47,925 nt of DNA, from assembly GCA_030649335.1 (NCBI GenBank), contig JAUSLL010000072.1, forward strand, positions 1 to 47,925. Direction: 5' to 3'. A program made the translations under genes and the position numbers. The notes beneath the pieces are model-generated. The model had not been told where the DNA came from. It saw nothing but the letters and a program-made list of their open reading frames with translations, and ran no database searches. The stretch is from Parvibaculum sp. (GTDB lineage Bacteria; Pseudomonadota; Alphaproteobacteria; Parvibaculales; Parvibaculaceae). This document shows, piece by piece, positions 26,652 to 38,215 of the stretch. Position 1 is the first letter of the stretch, and each line of letters opens with the position of its first letter.

Positions 26652-26990
26652 ATGGGCGACGGACAGAAAATCGAAGGCCGACGGCAATGTGCTGACGAGT
26701 GCGGGGACGCCCTGCCTGTCATGCCGCATTTGGCATCGCGTTCGGTTCGGCGCACCATTCGTCGGACGCAGCTTCGGCAGATCGTGCCGCTGGCCGATAC
26801 GACGATCTATGAAATGGAACAGCGGGGCGAATTTCCACGGCGGTTTTATTTGACGCCGCGTTGTGTCGTCTGGGATTTGGCCGAGGTCGAAGCCTGGATC
26901 GAAGAACGGCGACGCGCCTCCCACGCTGGAAAGATTGAGACAGCACCTGCGCCCGATGTTCGGCTGCGCAAGACGCGGCCTGTCAAATAG
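26652..26990 (+). CDS. AlpA-like regulator / excisionase candidate
   Basis: A protein of up to 112 residues with the AlpA core TQLRQIVPLADTTIYEMEQR, GEFPRRFYL, and VVWDLAEVEAWIEERRR. AlpA of P4-like elements activates the integrase and excision. Family members usually begin close to this core, so ATG 26721 (about 90 residues) is an alternative start to 26652. TTGAGG with CATATAA at about 26552-26580 could be its promoter. It ends 6 bases before the convergent integrase stop, the usual neighbourhood for a directionality factor. Confidence 0.75.
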   Translation: MGDGQKIEGRRQCADECGDALPVMPHLASRSVRRTIRRTQLRQIVPLADTTIYEMEQRGEFPRRFYLTPRCVVWDLAEVEAWIEERRRASHAGKIETAPAPDVRLRKTRPVK

Positions 26991-26996
26991 TCCAAA

Positions 26997-28250
26997 TCAA
27001 GTCGGGTCGAGCGCAATCGCTTCCATGCTGGGCGGATGGAGCGTTGGCGTATGTTTCTTGGCCGAAGCCCATGCGTCGATCATGTCGGCCCATTCCTGTA
27101 ACATATGGCGCCGCTGCGGTTCATATTCGGCCTTGTTATAGACGCCGCGCGAAGAGCGGTTGTCCTCATGCGCGAGGCATTTTTCGATCCAGTCGCGATT
27201 GAAGCCGAGTTCGTTCAGAAGCGTCGAGCCGGTGCGGCGCAGGTCATGGACGGTGAAGGGGTCAAGCGGCAATTCCTGTTTTTTCGCCCGTTCGATGATG
27301 GCCATAGTGACGCGGTTGAATGTGGCGCGCGACATAGGGGCGTCGGCGTCGTAGCGGGATGGCAATAGATAGCGCGAGCTACCCGCGCAGGTCTTGAGCG
27401 CGATCATGATGTCGAGCGATTGCCGCGATAGATAGACATTGTGTGCCTTCTTCCGCTTCATCCGTTCCTTGGGGATGCTCCAGACGGCATTCTCGAAGTC
27501 GACCTCATCCCATACCGCATCCTGCAATTCGCCTTTGCGCACCATGGTGAGCAGGATAAGTTTGAGACCAAGCCGGATGGTCGGCAGGGTTGCTACCTGC
27601 TCCAACTCAGCCAGCATAAGGCGGATTTCGGCAGGAGAGAGGGCGCGATCTTTCGGCGCGAAAGTAGCGATGGACGCGGGACCAACCTCATCAGCGGGGT
27701 TGGCGATTTTTTCGCCGTGCAGGATGGCGAAGGCGTAAATCTGTTTCACGATGTCGCGCGCGTGAATGGCCGTAGCGGGCGCGCCGCGCTCTTTCACCTT
27801 GAGACAGAGTGCGCGCAGATCGTCAGGCGTGATTTCCGATAGTAGACGATTTTTCCAAACGGGCAGGATGTCGCGGTTGAAAATCGCTTTGCGCATCGAG
27901 CGGGTGCTATCCGCCATTTTGGCGTCCTTGAACCAATGCTTGCCGGTCTCACCGAAGCTTGGCGTGGCGGAGAGCTTGCGCTTTTCGCGCTGCTTTTTCT
28001 GAGCGGGCGAGATGCCCTGCGCCACCAGCTTGCGCGCGGCGAGGCATTTTTCCCGCGCTTCCGATAGCGAAACGCCATCCGGGCCATAGCGACCGATGGT
28101 CAGCGTTTCGCGCCGGCCATTGAGGCGGTAGTCATATCGGAAGGTGATACCCCCTGAAGGAATGACGGTCACATACATACCGTCACGGTCGGCGACCTTG
28201 TATGATTTTTCCTGTGGTTTCAATCTCTTAATGGCTGTATCCGTTAGCAT
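26997..28250 (-). CDS. int: Tyrosine recombinase / P4-type integrase
   Basis: A 417-residue integrase with an N-terminal DUF4102 arm-binding domain (MLTDTAIKRLKPQEKSYKVA, YDYRLNGRRETLTIGRYG), a core-binding SAM-like domain and a C-terminal catalytic domain. Catalytic positions are visible: Arg in LTMVRKGEL, His-x-x-Arg in HDLRRTGSTLL, His in CLAHED and the nucleophilic Tyr in SSRGVYNKAEY. It would integrate and excise the element at the guaA 3' end. Its start codon faces guaA, and a repeat-rich 315-base gap with the likely att core separates them. Confidence 0.92.
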   Translation of the reverse strand: MLTDTAIKRLKPQEKSYKVADRDGMYVTVIPSGGITFRYDYRLNGRRETLTIGRYGPDGVSLSEAREKCLAARKLVAQGISPAQKKQREKRKLSATPSFGETGKHWFKDAKMADSTRSMRKAIFNRDILPVWKNRLLSEITPDDLRALCLKVKERGAPATAIHARDIVKQIYAFAILHGEKIANPADEVGPASIATFAPKDRALSPAEIRLMLAELEQVATLPTIRLGLKLILLTMVRKGELQDAVWDEVDFENAVWSIPKERMKRKKAHNVYLSRQSLDIMIALKTCAGSSRYLLPSRYDADAPMSRATFNRVTMAIIERAKKQELPLDPFTVHDLRRTGSTLLNELGFNRDWIEKCLAHEDNRSSRGVYNKAEYEPQRRHMLQEWADMIDAWASAKKHTPTLHPPSMEAIALDPT

Positions 28251-28565
28251 GACTCGGCTTTTTCCGGGTAATTTTAAGCTCCATATAGCTCAAATATACC
28301 GTCAGAAAATATACCGTCAACAACCGTGTATTATATAAATAACATCAATATATTAGATGCTAAATTGGTGGGGAGGCTCAAAAATCAGGGCTGACGGTAT
28401 ATAGAAAAAGCACGCGAGAGGCAGAAACGCATACCGTCAGCCATACCGTCAGATCGTCTCGCTTGGCGGCGATAGATGGTGATAGACTTTGAAATATTTC
28501 TTTTTATTTTCAATTGGTTAGACTGAAGATCCGATAGTCCGCGAAAGTCGCTGAAACCATCAATT
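28251..28565. other. Recombination site region with iterated ATACCGTCA repeats
   Basis: The gap between int and guaA has no gene. ATACCGTCA or its complement occurs at 28296-28304, 28311-28319, 28392-28400 (inverted), 28431-28439 and 28443-28451; another copy at 28177-28185 lies inside int. Repeated decamers beside a P4-type integrase fit arm-type binding sites of attP. The crossover core should be near the guaA stop (about 28560-28590). The int promoter is probably here as well, in the AT-rich 28320-28350. Confidence 0.65.
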
Positions 28566-30116
28566 TCATTCCCACTCAATTGTTCCCGGCGGCTTCGAAG
28601 TCACGTCGTAAACAATGCGGTTGATGCCTTTGACTTCATTGATGATGCGTGTCGAGACCCGGCCAAGGAAATCGTGGCTGAAGGGATAATAATCCGCCGT
28701 CATGCCGTCGGTCGAAGTGACGGCGCGCAAGGCGCAGACGTAATCATAGGTACGGCCGTCGCCCATCACGCCGACTGAGCGCACGGGCAGCAACACAGCG
28801 AAGGCCTGCCAGATCGTGTCGTAGAGACCGTCTTTGCGGATTTCGTCGAGATAAACCGTGTCGGCTTTGCGCAAGATGTCGAGCTTCTCGCGCGTAATTT
28901 CGCCGGGGATACGGATGGCGAGGCCTGGTCCGGGGAACGGGTGACGACCCACAAAATCTTCCGGCAATCCCAGTTCGCGACCCAGCACACGCACTTCATC
29001 TTTGAAGAGTTCGCGTAGCGGCTCGACGAGCTTCATATTCATGCGTTCGGGCAAGCCACCGACATTGTGATGGCTCTTGATCGTCACGCTCGGTCCGCCG
29101 GTGAAGGACACGCTTTCGATCACGTCGGGATAGAGCGTGCCTTGCGCGAGGAAATCCGCGCCGCCGATTTTCTTGGCTTCTGCGTCGAACACATCGATGA
29201 AGGTCGCACCGATGATCTTGCGTTTCTGCTCAGGGTCCGAGACGCCCTCAAGCTTGCCGAGGAACAGATCGGTCGAGTCATTGTGAACGAGCGGGATATT
29301 GTAATGATTGCGGAACAGGTTCACCACCTGCTCAGCCTCACCGGCGCGCATCATGCCGGTATCGACGAACACACATTGCAGCTGATCGCCGATGGCTTCA
29401 TGCAGCAGCACGGCAACAACAGATGAATCAACGCCGCCCGACAATCCGCAAATGACTTTGCTCTTACCGACCTGCTTGCGGATGCGGGCGATTTCGACGT
29501 CCTTGAAGGCCGCCATCGTCCAGTCGCCTTTGCAGCCGACAATCTTATGCGTGAAATTCTTGAGGATATCGCGTCCACGCGGCGTGTGGGCCACTTCGGG
29601 GTGGAACTGCACACCGTAGAATTTTCGCGTCTCGTCGGCGATGGCCGCGAAGGGCGCATTGCCGCTGACGCCGATCACTTTGAAACCTTCGGGCAGGGCC
29701 ACAACACGGTCGCCGTGGCTCATCCACACCGGCTCGCTGTCGCCAGCACTCAACACGCCGTCAAAGAGCGGCGAATTTTCCGTCACCTTGATCGCGGCGC
29801 GGCCAAATTCGCGCTCGTCGTCGGAACCTTCCACGCGGCCACCAAGCTGCGCGCACATGGTCTGTTCGCCGTAGCAGATGCCCAGCACCGGCACTCCGGC
29901 TGTAAACACCCAATCGGGTGCGCGCGGCGCATCAGGTCCGATGACGCTGGCAGGGCTGCCCGACAGGATGACGCCCTTGGGTTTGAAAATTTCGAACTGA
30001 TCATCCGCTTTGTTGAAGGGAACAATCTCGCAATAGACGCCGCTCTCGCGTACGCGTCGCGCGATGAGCTGTGTCACCTGACTGCCGAAATCGATGATGA
30101 GAATATTGTCGGTCAT
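28566..30116 (-). CDS. guaA: GMP synthase (glutamine-hydrolysing)
   Basis: A 516-residue enzyme that aminates XMP to GMP with ATP and glutamine. The class I amidotransferase domain has Cys81 in GICYGEQTM and His/Glu in FHPE (172-175). The ATP-PPase has SGGVDSS at 226-232, and the dimerisation domain ends KPPGTIEWE, so the C-terminus is intact despite the adjacent element. Length is normal. The start overlaps the end of the TPR gene by 4 bases. It is the last gene of the guaB cluster and the inferred insertion target. Confidence 0.97.
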   Translation of the reverse strand: MTDNILIIDFGSQVTQLIARRVRESGVYCEIVPFNKADDQFEIFKPKGVILSGSPASVIGPDAPRAPDWVFTAGVPVLGICYGEQTMCAQLGGRVEGSDDEREFGRAAIKVTENSPLFDGVLSAGDSEPVWMSHGDRVVALPEGFKVIGVSGNAPFAAIADETRKFYGVQFHPEVAHTPRGRDILKNFTHKIVGCKGDWTMAAFKDVEIARIRKQVGKSKVICGLSGGVDSSVVAVLLHEAIGDQLQCVFVDTGMMRAGEAEQVVNLFRNHYNIPLVHNDSTDLFLGKLEGVSDPEQKRKIIGATFIDVFDAEAKKIGGADFLAQGTLYPDVIESVSFTGGPSVTIKSHHNVGGLPERMNMKLVEPLRELFKDEVRVLGRELGLPEDFVGRHPFPGPGLAIRIPGEITREKLDILRKADTVYLDEIRKDGLYDTIWQAFAVLLPVRSVGVMGDGRTYDYVCALRAVTSTDGMTADYYPFSHDFLGRVSTRIINEVKGINRIVYDVTSKPPGTIEWE

Positions 30117-30637
30117 GGTTTATCCGCAGAACTTGTCGGGGACGATGAGGAAGAACTATTTGAAAATCTGTTTTCAAGATCGCGCGTCTGGCGGCAATCG
30201 GGGCAGACGCGTTTCAGGAGATCGAGACGGGCTTGCGCCGCGTCGCGTTTACCATCGGCAAGATCGAGTGCGCCGAGACCGCTGAGCGCCACCACATCGG
30301 TTGGATCGACGGCGAGCGCAATACGGAAATACTTCCGCGCAAAAGCAGGTTCGCCCGCTTTGATGTAATAATCGGCAAGCGCACTCAACGCTGTCGCATT
30401 GGCCGGATCGGCCACAATTGCCTGCTCCAGCAATTGCCGCCGCGTCTCGGCGCTGGTGCTTGCCAGAGCTTTAGCGGTCAGTGATTGCGATGCTGCTTGC
30501 AACGGAGCACTTGCGGCCAGCGCGGCAACGGGAGCGCTTGTCAGCGCCAGTGCAAAACTCAGTGAACGGATGGTGTGGAGCCATGCTATCCACCCCTGCC
30601 CTATCGTTCCACGTTCTGCGCTTGCCTGTGTCTTCAT
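30113..30637 (-). CDS. Small exported TPR-repeat protein
   Basis: A 174-residue protein. A hydrophobic segment near residues 24-43 ending ALAA looks like a signal peptide after a 20-residue basic leader. Two or three TPR units follow ([40 protein letters not shown]). A CPDC pair and a Ser-rich tail ([12 protein letters not shown]) close the protein. The TPR fold suggests a protein-interaction role in the periplasm. It overlaps guaA and rsmB by 4 bases each, so the cluster is tightly coupled. Confidence 0.75.
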   Translation of the reverse strand: MKTQASAERGTIGQGWIAWLHTIRSLSFALALTSAPVAALAASAPLQAASQSLTAKALASTSAETRRQLLEQAIVADPANATALSALADYYIKAGEPAFARKYFRIALAVDPTDVVALSGLGALDLADGKRDAAQARLDLLKRVCPDCRQTRDLENRFSNSSSSSSPTSSADKP

Positions 30638-31947
30638 GCCGCTTCTGCCGGTCCTGTCCGTTCAAGGATGCAGACGAAAAATCCGTCCGTGCCCGTGCTT
30701 GCCGGGCTGAGGCGCATAGGTCCGCCCGTGGGACAGTCTGGGGCCGCCACGTCTTCGGGCCAATAGACTTGCCAGTCGGCCACTGAAAAATCGGGCCGCA
30801 ACGCGAGGAAATTTTCGATCCGCGCTTCGTTTTCGCTTGGCAGCACCGAGCAAGTCACATAGATGAGCCGCCCGCCGGACCGCACCGCGACGGCGCCGCG
30901 CGCCAGCACATCGTTCTGAGCGTCGATATAGCCCGCCAGCAATTCCGGCGTCAGCTTCCAGCGCGCATCGGGGCTACGGCGCCATGCGCCCGTGCCGCTG
31001 CAGGGTGCATCGACCAACACGCGGTCCATTTTACCCGACAGTTCGGCGAGGTCAGCGTCGGCTCCGTCGGCAAACCCTTCCGGAGTGATGACGCGCGTCT
31101 GGATGTTGCGGGCACCGGCGCGTTGCGCACGCGGCATCAGCTTGCCGAGGCGACGACGATCCGTGTCGCAGGCGTGGATCTGGCCACGATTGCCCATCAT
31201 AGCCGCGAGCGACAGCGCCTTGCCGCCGCCACCGGCGCAAAGGTCCACAACCTGTTCGCCGGGTTCGACCGCTGTCAGCAAGCATGCGAGCTGCGAGCCT
31301 TCGTCCTGCAATTCGATAAGCCCGTCGCGGAAGGCACTCATGCCCTGCACATTGGCGCGCGCGGTGAGGCGCAAGCCAAGCGGCGCCAGCGGCGTTGCTT
31401 CAACAGCAACGGCGGCCTCCGCCAATGCTTCCAGCGCCATCTCGCGGTCGCCTTTGAGTGTGTTGACGCGCAGGTCGGTTGGGGCGCGATCCATCAGCGC
31501 CGCCATTTCGGCTTCAAGCCGATCACCGAATGCGGCAACAAATTCTGCGTGCATCCACTCGGGATAATTCAACCGCACATGCGCAGGCGCATCAGCGTCC
31601 GGCAGGGCTGCGGCACGCAAGGCGGCTTCCTCGTCGGCTTCCAATGCGGCTGGCGAATGGCCTGTGCCATTGGCAAGCGCGACCACAGCATCAGTGTCCG
31701 CCTTGTCGATAAGCGTCATGGCGCTCATGGCGAGCAGGCGCGGTGTGTCCTGCCCCGCCGCCGCGATGAGTTCGGCACGATGACGCAGCACTTTGAACAC
31801 GAGTTCGCCCACGGCGGCACGGTCCTTGGAACCCGCAAAGCGGCTGCCGCGCGCCCAGGCGTCAAAGACGCGGTCGGCGGGCGTGGCAGTGCCTGCAATG
31901 GAGGTGAGAATGTCGATGGCCGCCTGAAGGCGGGCGCCGGGGGTCAT
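30634..31947 (-). CDS. rsmB: RsmB/NOP-family RNA cytosine-C5 methyltransferase
   Basis: A 437-residue protein with an N-terminal NusB-like helical domain (residues 1-140) and an RsmB/Fmu methyltransferase domain. AdoMet motif I is VDLCAGGGGKALSLAAMM. The two catalytic cysteines are in VDAPCSGTGAWRR and IYVTCSVLPSENE. The expected target is a cytosine in 16S rRNA (C967 in E. coli); exact specificity is inferred. It lies 21 bases downstream of guaB and overlaps the TPR gene by 4. Confidence 0.88.
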   Translation of the reverse strand: MTPGARLQAAIDILTSIAGTATPADRVFDAWARGSRFAGSKDRAAVGELVFKVLRHRAELIAAAGQDTPRLLAMSAMTLIDKADTDAVVALANGTGHSPAALEADEEAALRAAALPDADAPAHVRLNYPEWMHAEFVAAFGDRLEAEMAALMDRAPTDLRVNTLKGDREMALEALAEAAVAVEATPLAPLGLRLTARANVQGMSAFRDGLIELQDEGSQLACLLTAVEPGEQVVDLCAGGGGKALSLAAMMGNRGQIHACDTDRRRLGKLMPRAQRAGARNIQTRVITPEGFADGADADLAELSGKMDRVLVDAPCSGTGAWRRSPDARWKLTPELLAGYIDAQNDVLARGAVAVRSGGRLIYVTCSVLPSENEARIENFLALRPDFSVADWQVYWPEDVAAPDCPTGGPMRLSPASTGTDGFFVCILERTGPAEAA

Positions 31948-31968
31948 GGTGCCGCCTAACGTGGGTTG

Positions 31969-34681
<2,713 letters not shown>

Positions 34682-34742
34682 GACATTCTCCTCCCCAAAA
34701 TTGGTTCCGAAATTCTCTCTGCAATGAACGGTTCCACATTAT

Positions 34743-34760
34743 AGAATTGACTTCAATTCT
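34743..34760. promoter_or_regulatory. Palindromic operator between Rieske and TetR genes
   Basis: AGAATTGA-CT-TCAATTCT is a perfect 8-bp inverted repeat in the 100-base divergent gap, 22 bases before the TetR start and 62 before the Rieske start. This is the size and symmetry of a TetR operator. Confidence 0.65.
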
Positions 34761-34781
34761 TTTTTAAGGCCCCATAGAGCC

Positions 34782-35405
34782 ATGACAGCGAAAACCATTC
34801 CTTTCACGGCCAAAGGTCAGGCGACCCGCGCACGCCTCATCGGCGTGGCGCAAGAAGTCGCTATCACCAATGGCGGGCATTTTGAGCTGAGCGAAGTCGC
34901 GGCAGCAGCCGGCGTCGTACCGAGCCTTGTCCACCGCTATTTCGGCTCCAAGGCAGGCCTCGTCACGGCGCTTGTCGATGAGTTCTTCGCCCGCTTTCAC
35001 GTGCAGGCGCTCGACGTGCCGTTGGACGACAAGGGCACATGGGCCGAGCATGAGCGCATCCGGCTGGAGCTGGGCGTGCGCTTCGGTTTTGCCGAACCCT
35101 TTTCCGCCATTCTTTACGGGCCTTTGGCGCGCGAGCCCGAAGTCGCACGCAAGGAAGCCGCCCGCATCGCGCTTGTTGTCGATCGCGCAGCCCGCTCAAT
35201 CCGCAAAGGTCAAAAGCGTGGCGAGTTGCCGGACCATATTGATCCCGGCCTCGCCGGTGCTGCCATGTTCGGGGCCATGCGTCAGGTGATGACTGAAGCT
35301 CTCAACCGCCATCCCCGTCCGTCGCCCGAAGCCGTCATCGACGTGCTCTGGCGTCAGGTCTGCGCCTCGGTCGGCATTGATCCGAAATCACACAAGCCTG
35401 TCTGA
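34782..35405 (+). CDS. TetR-family transcriptional regulator
   Basis: A 207-residue protein with an N-terminal TetR HTH (TRARLIGVAQEVAITNGGHF, then AAAAGVVPSLVHRYFGSKAG) and a helical ligand-binding C-terminus. It is divergent from the Rieske gene and probably represses it from the palindrome at 34743-34760. The effector is unknown. It is convergent with rlmE, 12 bases away. Confidence 0.88.
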   Translation: MTAKTIPFTAKGQATRARLIGVAQEVAITNGGHFELSEVAAAAGVVPSLVHRYFGSKAGLVTALVDEFFARFHVQALDVPLDDKGTWAEHERIRLELGVRFGFAEPFSAILYGPLAREPEVARKEAARIALVVDRAARSIRKGQKRGELPDHIDPGLAGAAMFGAMRQVMTEALNRHPRPSPEAVIDVLWRQVCASVGIDPKSHKPV

Positions 35406-35417
35406 GGCGGACGAAAA

Positions 35418-36152
35418 CTAGTCTTCGTCCGCGTCGTCGCGATTACGACGGAAGCCTTGCGCCAGCACATACATTTCAGCGGAATCCGCGCGGCTGGCTT
35501 TCGGCTTCACGTGCCGCACCGTGCGAAAATGCTGCTTGAGTTGCGTCAGCAGGTCGTTTTCCGTGCCGCCGCGCAACACTTTGGCGCAATAGGTGCCGTT
35601 CTCGCTCAACACGTCGATGGCAAATTCGAGCGCCGCTTCGCAAAGCGCCATGATTTTCAGATGGTCGGTCTGGCGATGACCAGTCGAATGTGCAGCCATA
35701 TCAGACAGCACTACATCGGCCTCACCGCCCAGCACAGCCTTCACCTGATCATCGGCACCATCATCCAGAAAATCGAGCTTCATCACCGTGCAGCCGGGAA
35801 GCTCTGCCATATTGCCCATATCAACGCCGATGACACGACCGAGTTTCGCGCCGCGTCCTTCTTGCGCATGGGTGCGCGTCACCGAGACCTGACACCAGCC
35901 GCCGGGCGCCGCGCCAAGATCGACCACGCGCATGCCGGGCTTCAGGAAATGGAACTTGTCGTCGATCTCCAGCAGCTTATAGGCCGAGCGCGAGCGATAG
36001 CCTTCGCGCTTGGCGGCGGCCACATAAGGATCGTTCAACTGGCGCTCAAGCCAACGTACCTGCGAGACCGTGCGCTTCTTCGCGGTCTTCACACGCACAT
36101 GCAGCTTGCGCTCGCCGGATGTCGGACCGGAGGTTTTCTTGTCGTCACTCAT
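35418..36152 (-). CDS. rlmE: 23S rRNA 2'-O-methyltransferase RlmE (FtsJ)
   Basis: A 244-residue FtsJ-type enzyme that methylates the U2552 ribose in 23S rRNA. AdoMet motif [14 protein letters not shown] and the K-D-K-E tetrad are visible: [25 protein letters not shown] and [11 protein letters not shown]. The basic N-terminal 35 residues are longer than in E. coli, as usual in alphaproteobacteria. The start overlaps the ppx/gppA stop (ATGA), so the two are coupled. Confidence 0.94.
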   Translation of the reverse strand: MSDDKKTSGPTSGERKLHVRVKTAKKRTVSQVRWLERQLNDPYVAAAKREGYRSRSAYKLLEIDDKFHFLKPGMRVVDLGAAPGGWCQVSVTRTHAQEGRGAKLGRVIGVDMGNMAELPGCTVMKLDFLDDGADDQVKAVLGGEADVVLSDMAAHSTGHRQTDHLKIMALCEAALEFAIDVLSENGTYCAKVLRGGTENDLLTQLKQHFRTVRHVKPKASRADSAEMYVLAQGFRRNRDDADED

Positions 36153-37540
36153 TCAATCATCCCGGGCGTTCCGGACGGATTATCACCCGCTCCGCTGCCC
36201 TGTTTACCCACGCTGCCACCACGGCGACGGCGGCGTCTACGGCGCGCGCGGCCTGAATCCGCTTCCATCAGCGACAGCAAAATGCCTTCACGCAATCCAC
36301 GGTCAGCCACCCGCAACCGTTCCGCGGGCCAGGCCCGTGCAATGGCTTCAAATATCGCGCAGCCTGCCAGCACCAGATCGGCCCGCTCGCGTCCCACGCA
36401 AGGATGCGCCGCGCGGTCATCATAATTCATCGCCAGCAGCCCGCGCGTCACGATCTGTACGTCGTCCGGCGTGATCCATGTACCATCAACACGGTTGCGG
36501 TCATAGCGGCGCAAGCCCAGATGTACGCCCGCAATGGTCGTCACCGTGCCCGATGTGCCAAGCAGATGGAATTCCCCGCCGAGGTCCGCCCTTGCGCCGC
36601 TGAGCCGCGTCACAAATGGCAGCACCCGTGCGGCCACTTCGGCCACCATGCGCTCGTACACATCATGCGACACATCGACCCCGCCGTGCCCTTCGGCCAG
36701 CGTGACAACGCCGCAGGGCAAGGAGATCCAGTCTTCGATGCGCGGCTTGAAGACCGTGTTCGCCCGCTCACCCGCAGTTGAAGCCGTATCGTCCATGCTG
36801 ACCCAGATCAGCTCTGTCGAGCCGCCGCCGATGTCGAACACCAGGGCCGAACGGCAATCGCGGTCCAGCAGCGGGGCGCAACCCGCCACCGCGAGGCGCG
36901 CCTCGTCTTCGTTCGACACGATTTCGAGCGCGAGGCCCGTCTCCGTTTTAACCCGTTCGATAAAAGCCGCGCCATTGGCCGCCGCGCGGCAGGCTTCCGT
37001 CGCGATCAGCCGCGAGCGTGTCACGCCACGCCGCACCATCTTGTCTGCGCAGATGCGCAAAGCCTCAATCGAGCGATCCATCGCCTCCTCGCTCAACGCG
37101 CCCCGCGCGCTCAGGCCTTCGCCGAGCCGTACAATGCGCGAAAAAGCATCAACCACGCGGAACCCCTCGCGCGAACGGCGCGCGATCAGCAGGCGACAAT
37201 TATTGGTGCCGAGATCAAGCGCGCCATAGACCGGCCCCTCGGACGAAGAAGCCGAGGCGGATCGCGGCGCGTTGCGTTGGGCGTCGACCGGCTTCGGCGC
37301 AGGCTCGGACTCCGGCATCGCAGCGGATGCTTCCGGCGATGCTTTGGTCTGAATTTGAGGGTTTTTGCCTTTGCCCTTGCCGCGCATACGACGGCGGCGA
37401 CGCCCCTTCTTGGGCATCGGCGCGGGCGTGCCGGTATTGGCAGCGGAAGTCCCGGAGGATTCCTTGCCAGCATCGGACACGGGTGGCTCCGACAGCCCTC
37501 CCGCGCCCTTGTCACCTTCTGGGCGCACGTCTTCGACCAA
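36149..37540 (-). CDS. Exopolyphosphatase / guanosine pentaphosphatase family protein
   Basis: A 463-residue Ppx/GppA protein. After a basic, disordered N-terminus of about 105 residues ([17 protein letters not shown]) comes the ASKHA-fold phosphatase: [17 protein letters not shown] and [11 protein letters not shown]. The C-terminus is again Arg-rich ([12 protein letters not shown]). It may hydrolyse polyphosphate or pppGpp; which one cannot be told. The start is unclear: TTG 37540 has no clear ribosome site, and GTG 37528 is possible. It overlaps rlmE by 4 bases. Confidence 0.85.
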   Translation of the reverse strand: MVEDVRPEGDKGAGGLSEPPVSDAGKESSGTSAANTGTPAPMPKKGRRRRRMRGKGKGKNPQIQTKASPEASAAMPESEPAPKPVDAQRNAPRSASASSSEGPVYGALDLGTNNCRLLIARRSREGFRVVDAFSRIVRLGEGLSARGALSEEAMDRSIEALRICADKMVRRGVTRSRLIATEACRAAANGAAFIERVKTETGLALEIVSNEDEARLAVAGCAPLLDRDCRSALVFDIGGGSTELIWVSMDDTASTAGERANTVFKPRIEDWISLPCGVVTLAEGHGGVDVSHDVYERMVAEVAARVLPFVTRLSGARADLGGEFHLLGTSGTVTTIAGVHLGLRRYDRNRVDGTWITPDDVQIVTRGLLAMNYDDRAAHPCVGRERADLVLAGCAIFEAIARAWPAERLRVADRGLREGILLSLMEADSGRARRRRRRRRGGSVGKQGSGAGDNPSGTPGMIE

Positions 37541-37810
37541 GACCCGGGAAGCAGCGAATGGCCCCGTTTTACACGGGACAGCGCCTCCGACCGGGCTCCT
37601 TATCTTTTAAGTTGAGGCGACTTTAACAGGTTGTCGCCTAGGGTAAAGGCGTTGCCCCTCCGCAAAACCACCACTCCGGACGCCCAAAGCAAGACGGATG
37701 GTTGACGAGCGGCTCAGGGCTGACTAGTTTCCGCGCGTCCAAGCCGCTCCGGCCCTGAGATTCTCCCCATAAGAGACCTCATATGGCCCGCCAGCGTATC
37801 GGCTTCAGCT

Positions 37811-37884
37811 TGGGGGATCGTCTAACGGTAGGACTGCAGACTCTGACTCTGCCTATCTAGGTTCGAATCCTAGTCCCCCAGCCA
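37811..37884 (+). tRNA. tRNA-Gln (anticodon CTG)
   Basis: A full cloverleaf of 74 bases: acceptor TGGGGGA/TCCCCCA, D arm, anticodon stem GCAGA/TCTGC with loop CTCTGAC (anticodon CTG, decoding CAG), T arm CTAGG-TTCGAAT-CCTAG and an encoded GCCA end. No integrase or island lies next to it. Confidence 0.95.
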
Positions 37885-38215
37885 AGCCCGACGGTATTAG
37901 GTAGAAAATTCGCCCACACCTATTCGACAGAAGATGCGCAATAAAATGCGCCGTGAGCTGGTCTGTTTTTGATTGGCTCTCTTCTAGTAAGTCGCTCACC
38001 GGTGATCGGCCGAACTTCTCTCGTAGCCTTGAACCGGAGAGGTGGCACACCATGGGTTGAACTCCCTTCCCGAAGCATAACCGTCAGCCAAAGTCACATT
38101 CTCCAATCGTCACCATGACTTTCGCCCATGCTGACGCAGGGTCAATACCACGGTCGTTGCAATGGTATGACAGCCTAACTACAAAAGTGTTCGAATACAG
38201 ACCCAAGGACAGGCC
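37885..38215. other. Intergenic region between tRNA-Gln and the P450 gene
   Basis: A 331-base gap. An open frame on the minus strand is only the antisense of the tRNA end plus noncoding sequence. The P450 promoter should be in the AT-richer last 80 bases, but no clear box pair is seen. AAGGACAGG at 38205-38213 provides the P450 ribosome site. No terminator hairpin is obvious after the tRNA. Confidence 0.5.

Larger units (their letters stand above)
1..28565. mobile_element. Integrated conjugative/mobilizable element, right portion, inserted at the 3' end of guaA
   Basis: The span is bounded on the right by a tyrosine recombinase gene next to the guaA stop codon and holds a relaxase, a TraF-like peptidase, a lytic transglycosylase, ParB-like, DUF736, DUF2493, Toprim and methylase/helicase genes. 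This set is known to me from integrative elements of sphingomonads and Rhizobiales. Backbone genes are almost all on the minus strand, while cargo (UvrD cassette, YiiX-like gene, AraC and AlpA-like genes, IS-split gene) is on the plus strand. The left end, coupling protein, T4SS and replication initiator are not in the window, so autonomy cannot be judged. Two genes carry frame breaks and one is split by an IS, which suggests partial decay. The guaA attachment site is established for other islands; its use here is inferred from position. Confidence 0.8.

Noticed and set aside
28290-28452. Repeated ATACCGTCA units as a CRISPR array
   Set aside because: Units are only 9-10 bases, in both orientations and irregularly spaced; they fit integrase arm sites better.
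30113-30200. Ser-rich tail of the TPR protein as a sign of a frameshift
   Set aside because: The frame ends with the usual ATGA overlap with guaA and low-complexity tails are common; no better frame continues.
37853-38053. Minus-strand 66-codon frame ending at the tRNA
   Set aside because: Its C-terminus is the antisense of the tRNA T arm, a common false gene.
37811-38215. tRNA-Gln as a second island attachment site
   Set aside because: No integrase gene or repeat of the tRNA 3' end is visible on either side in the window.
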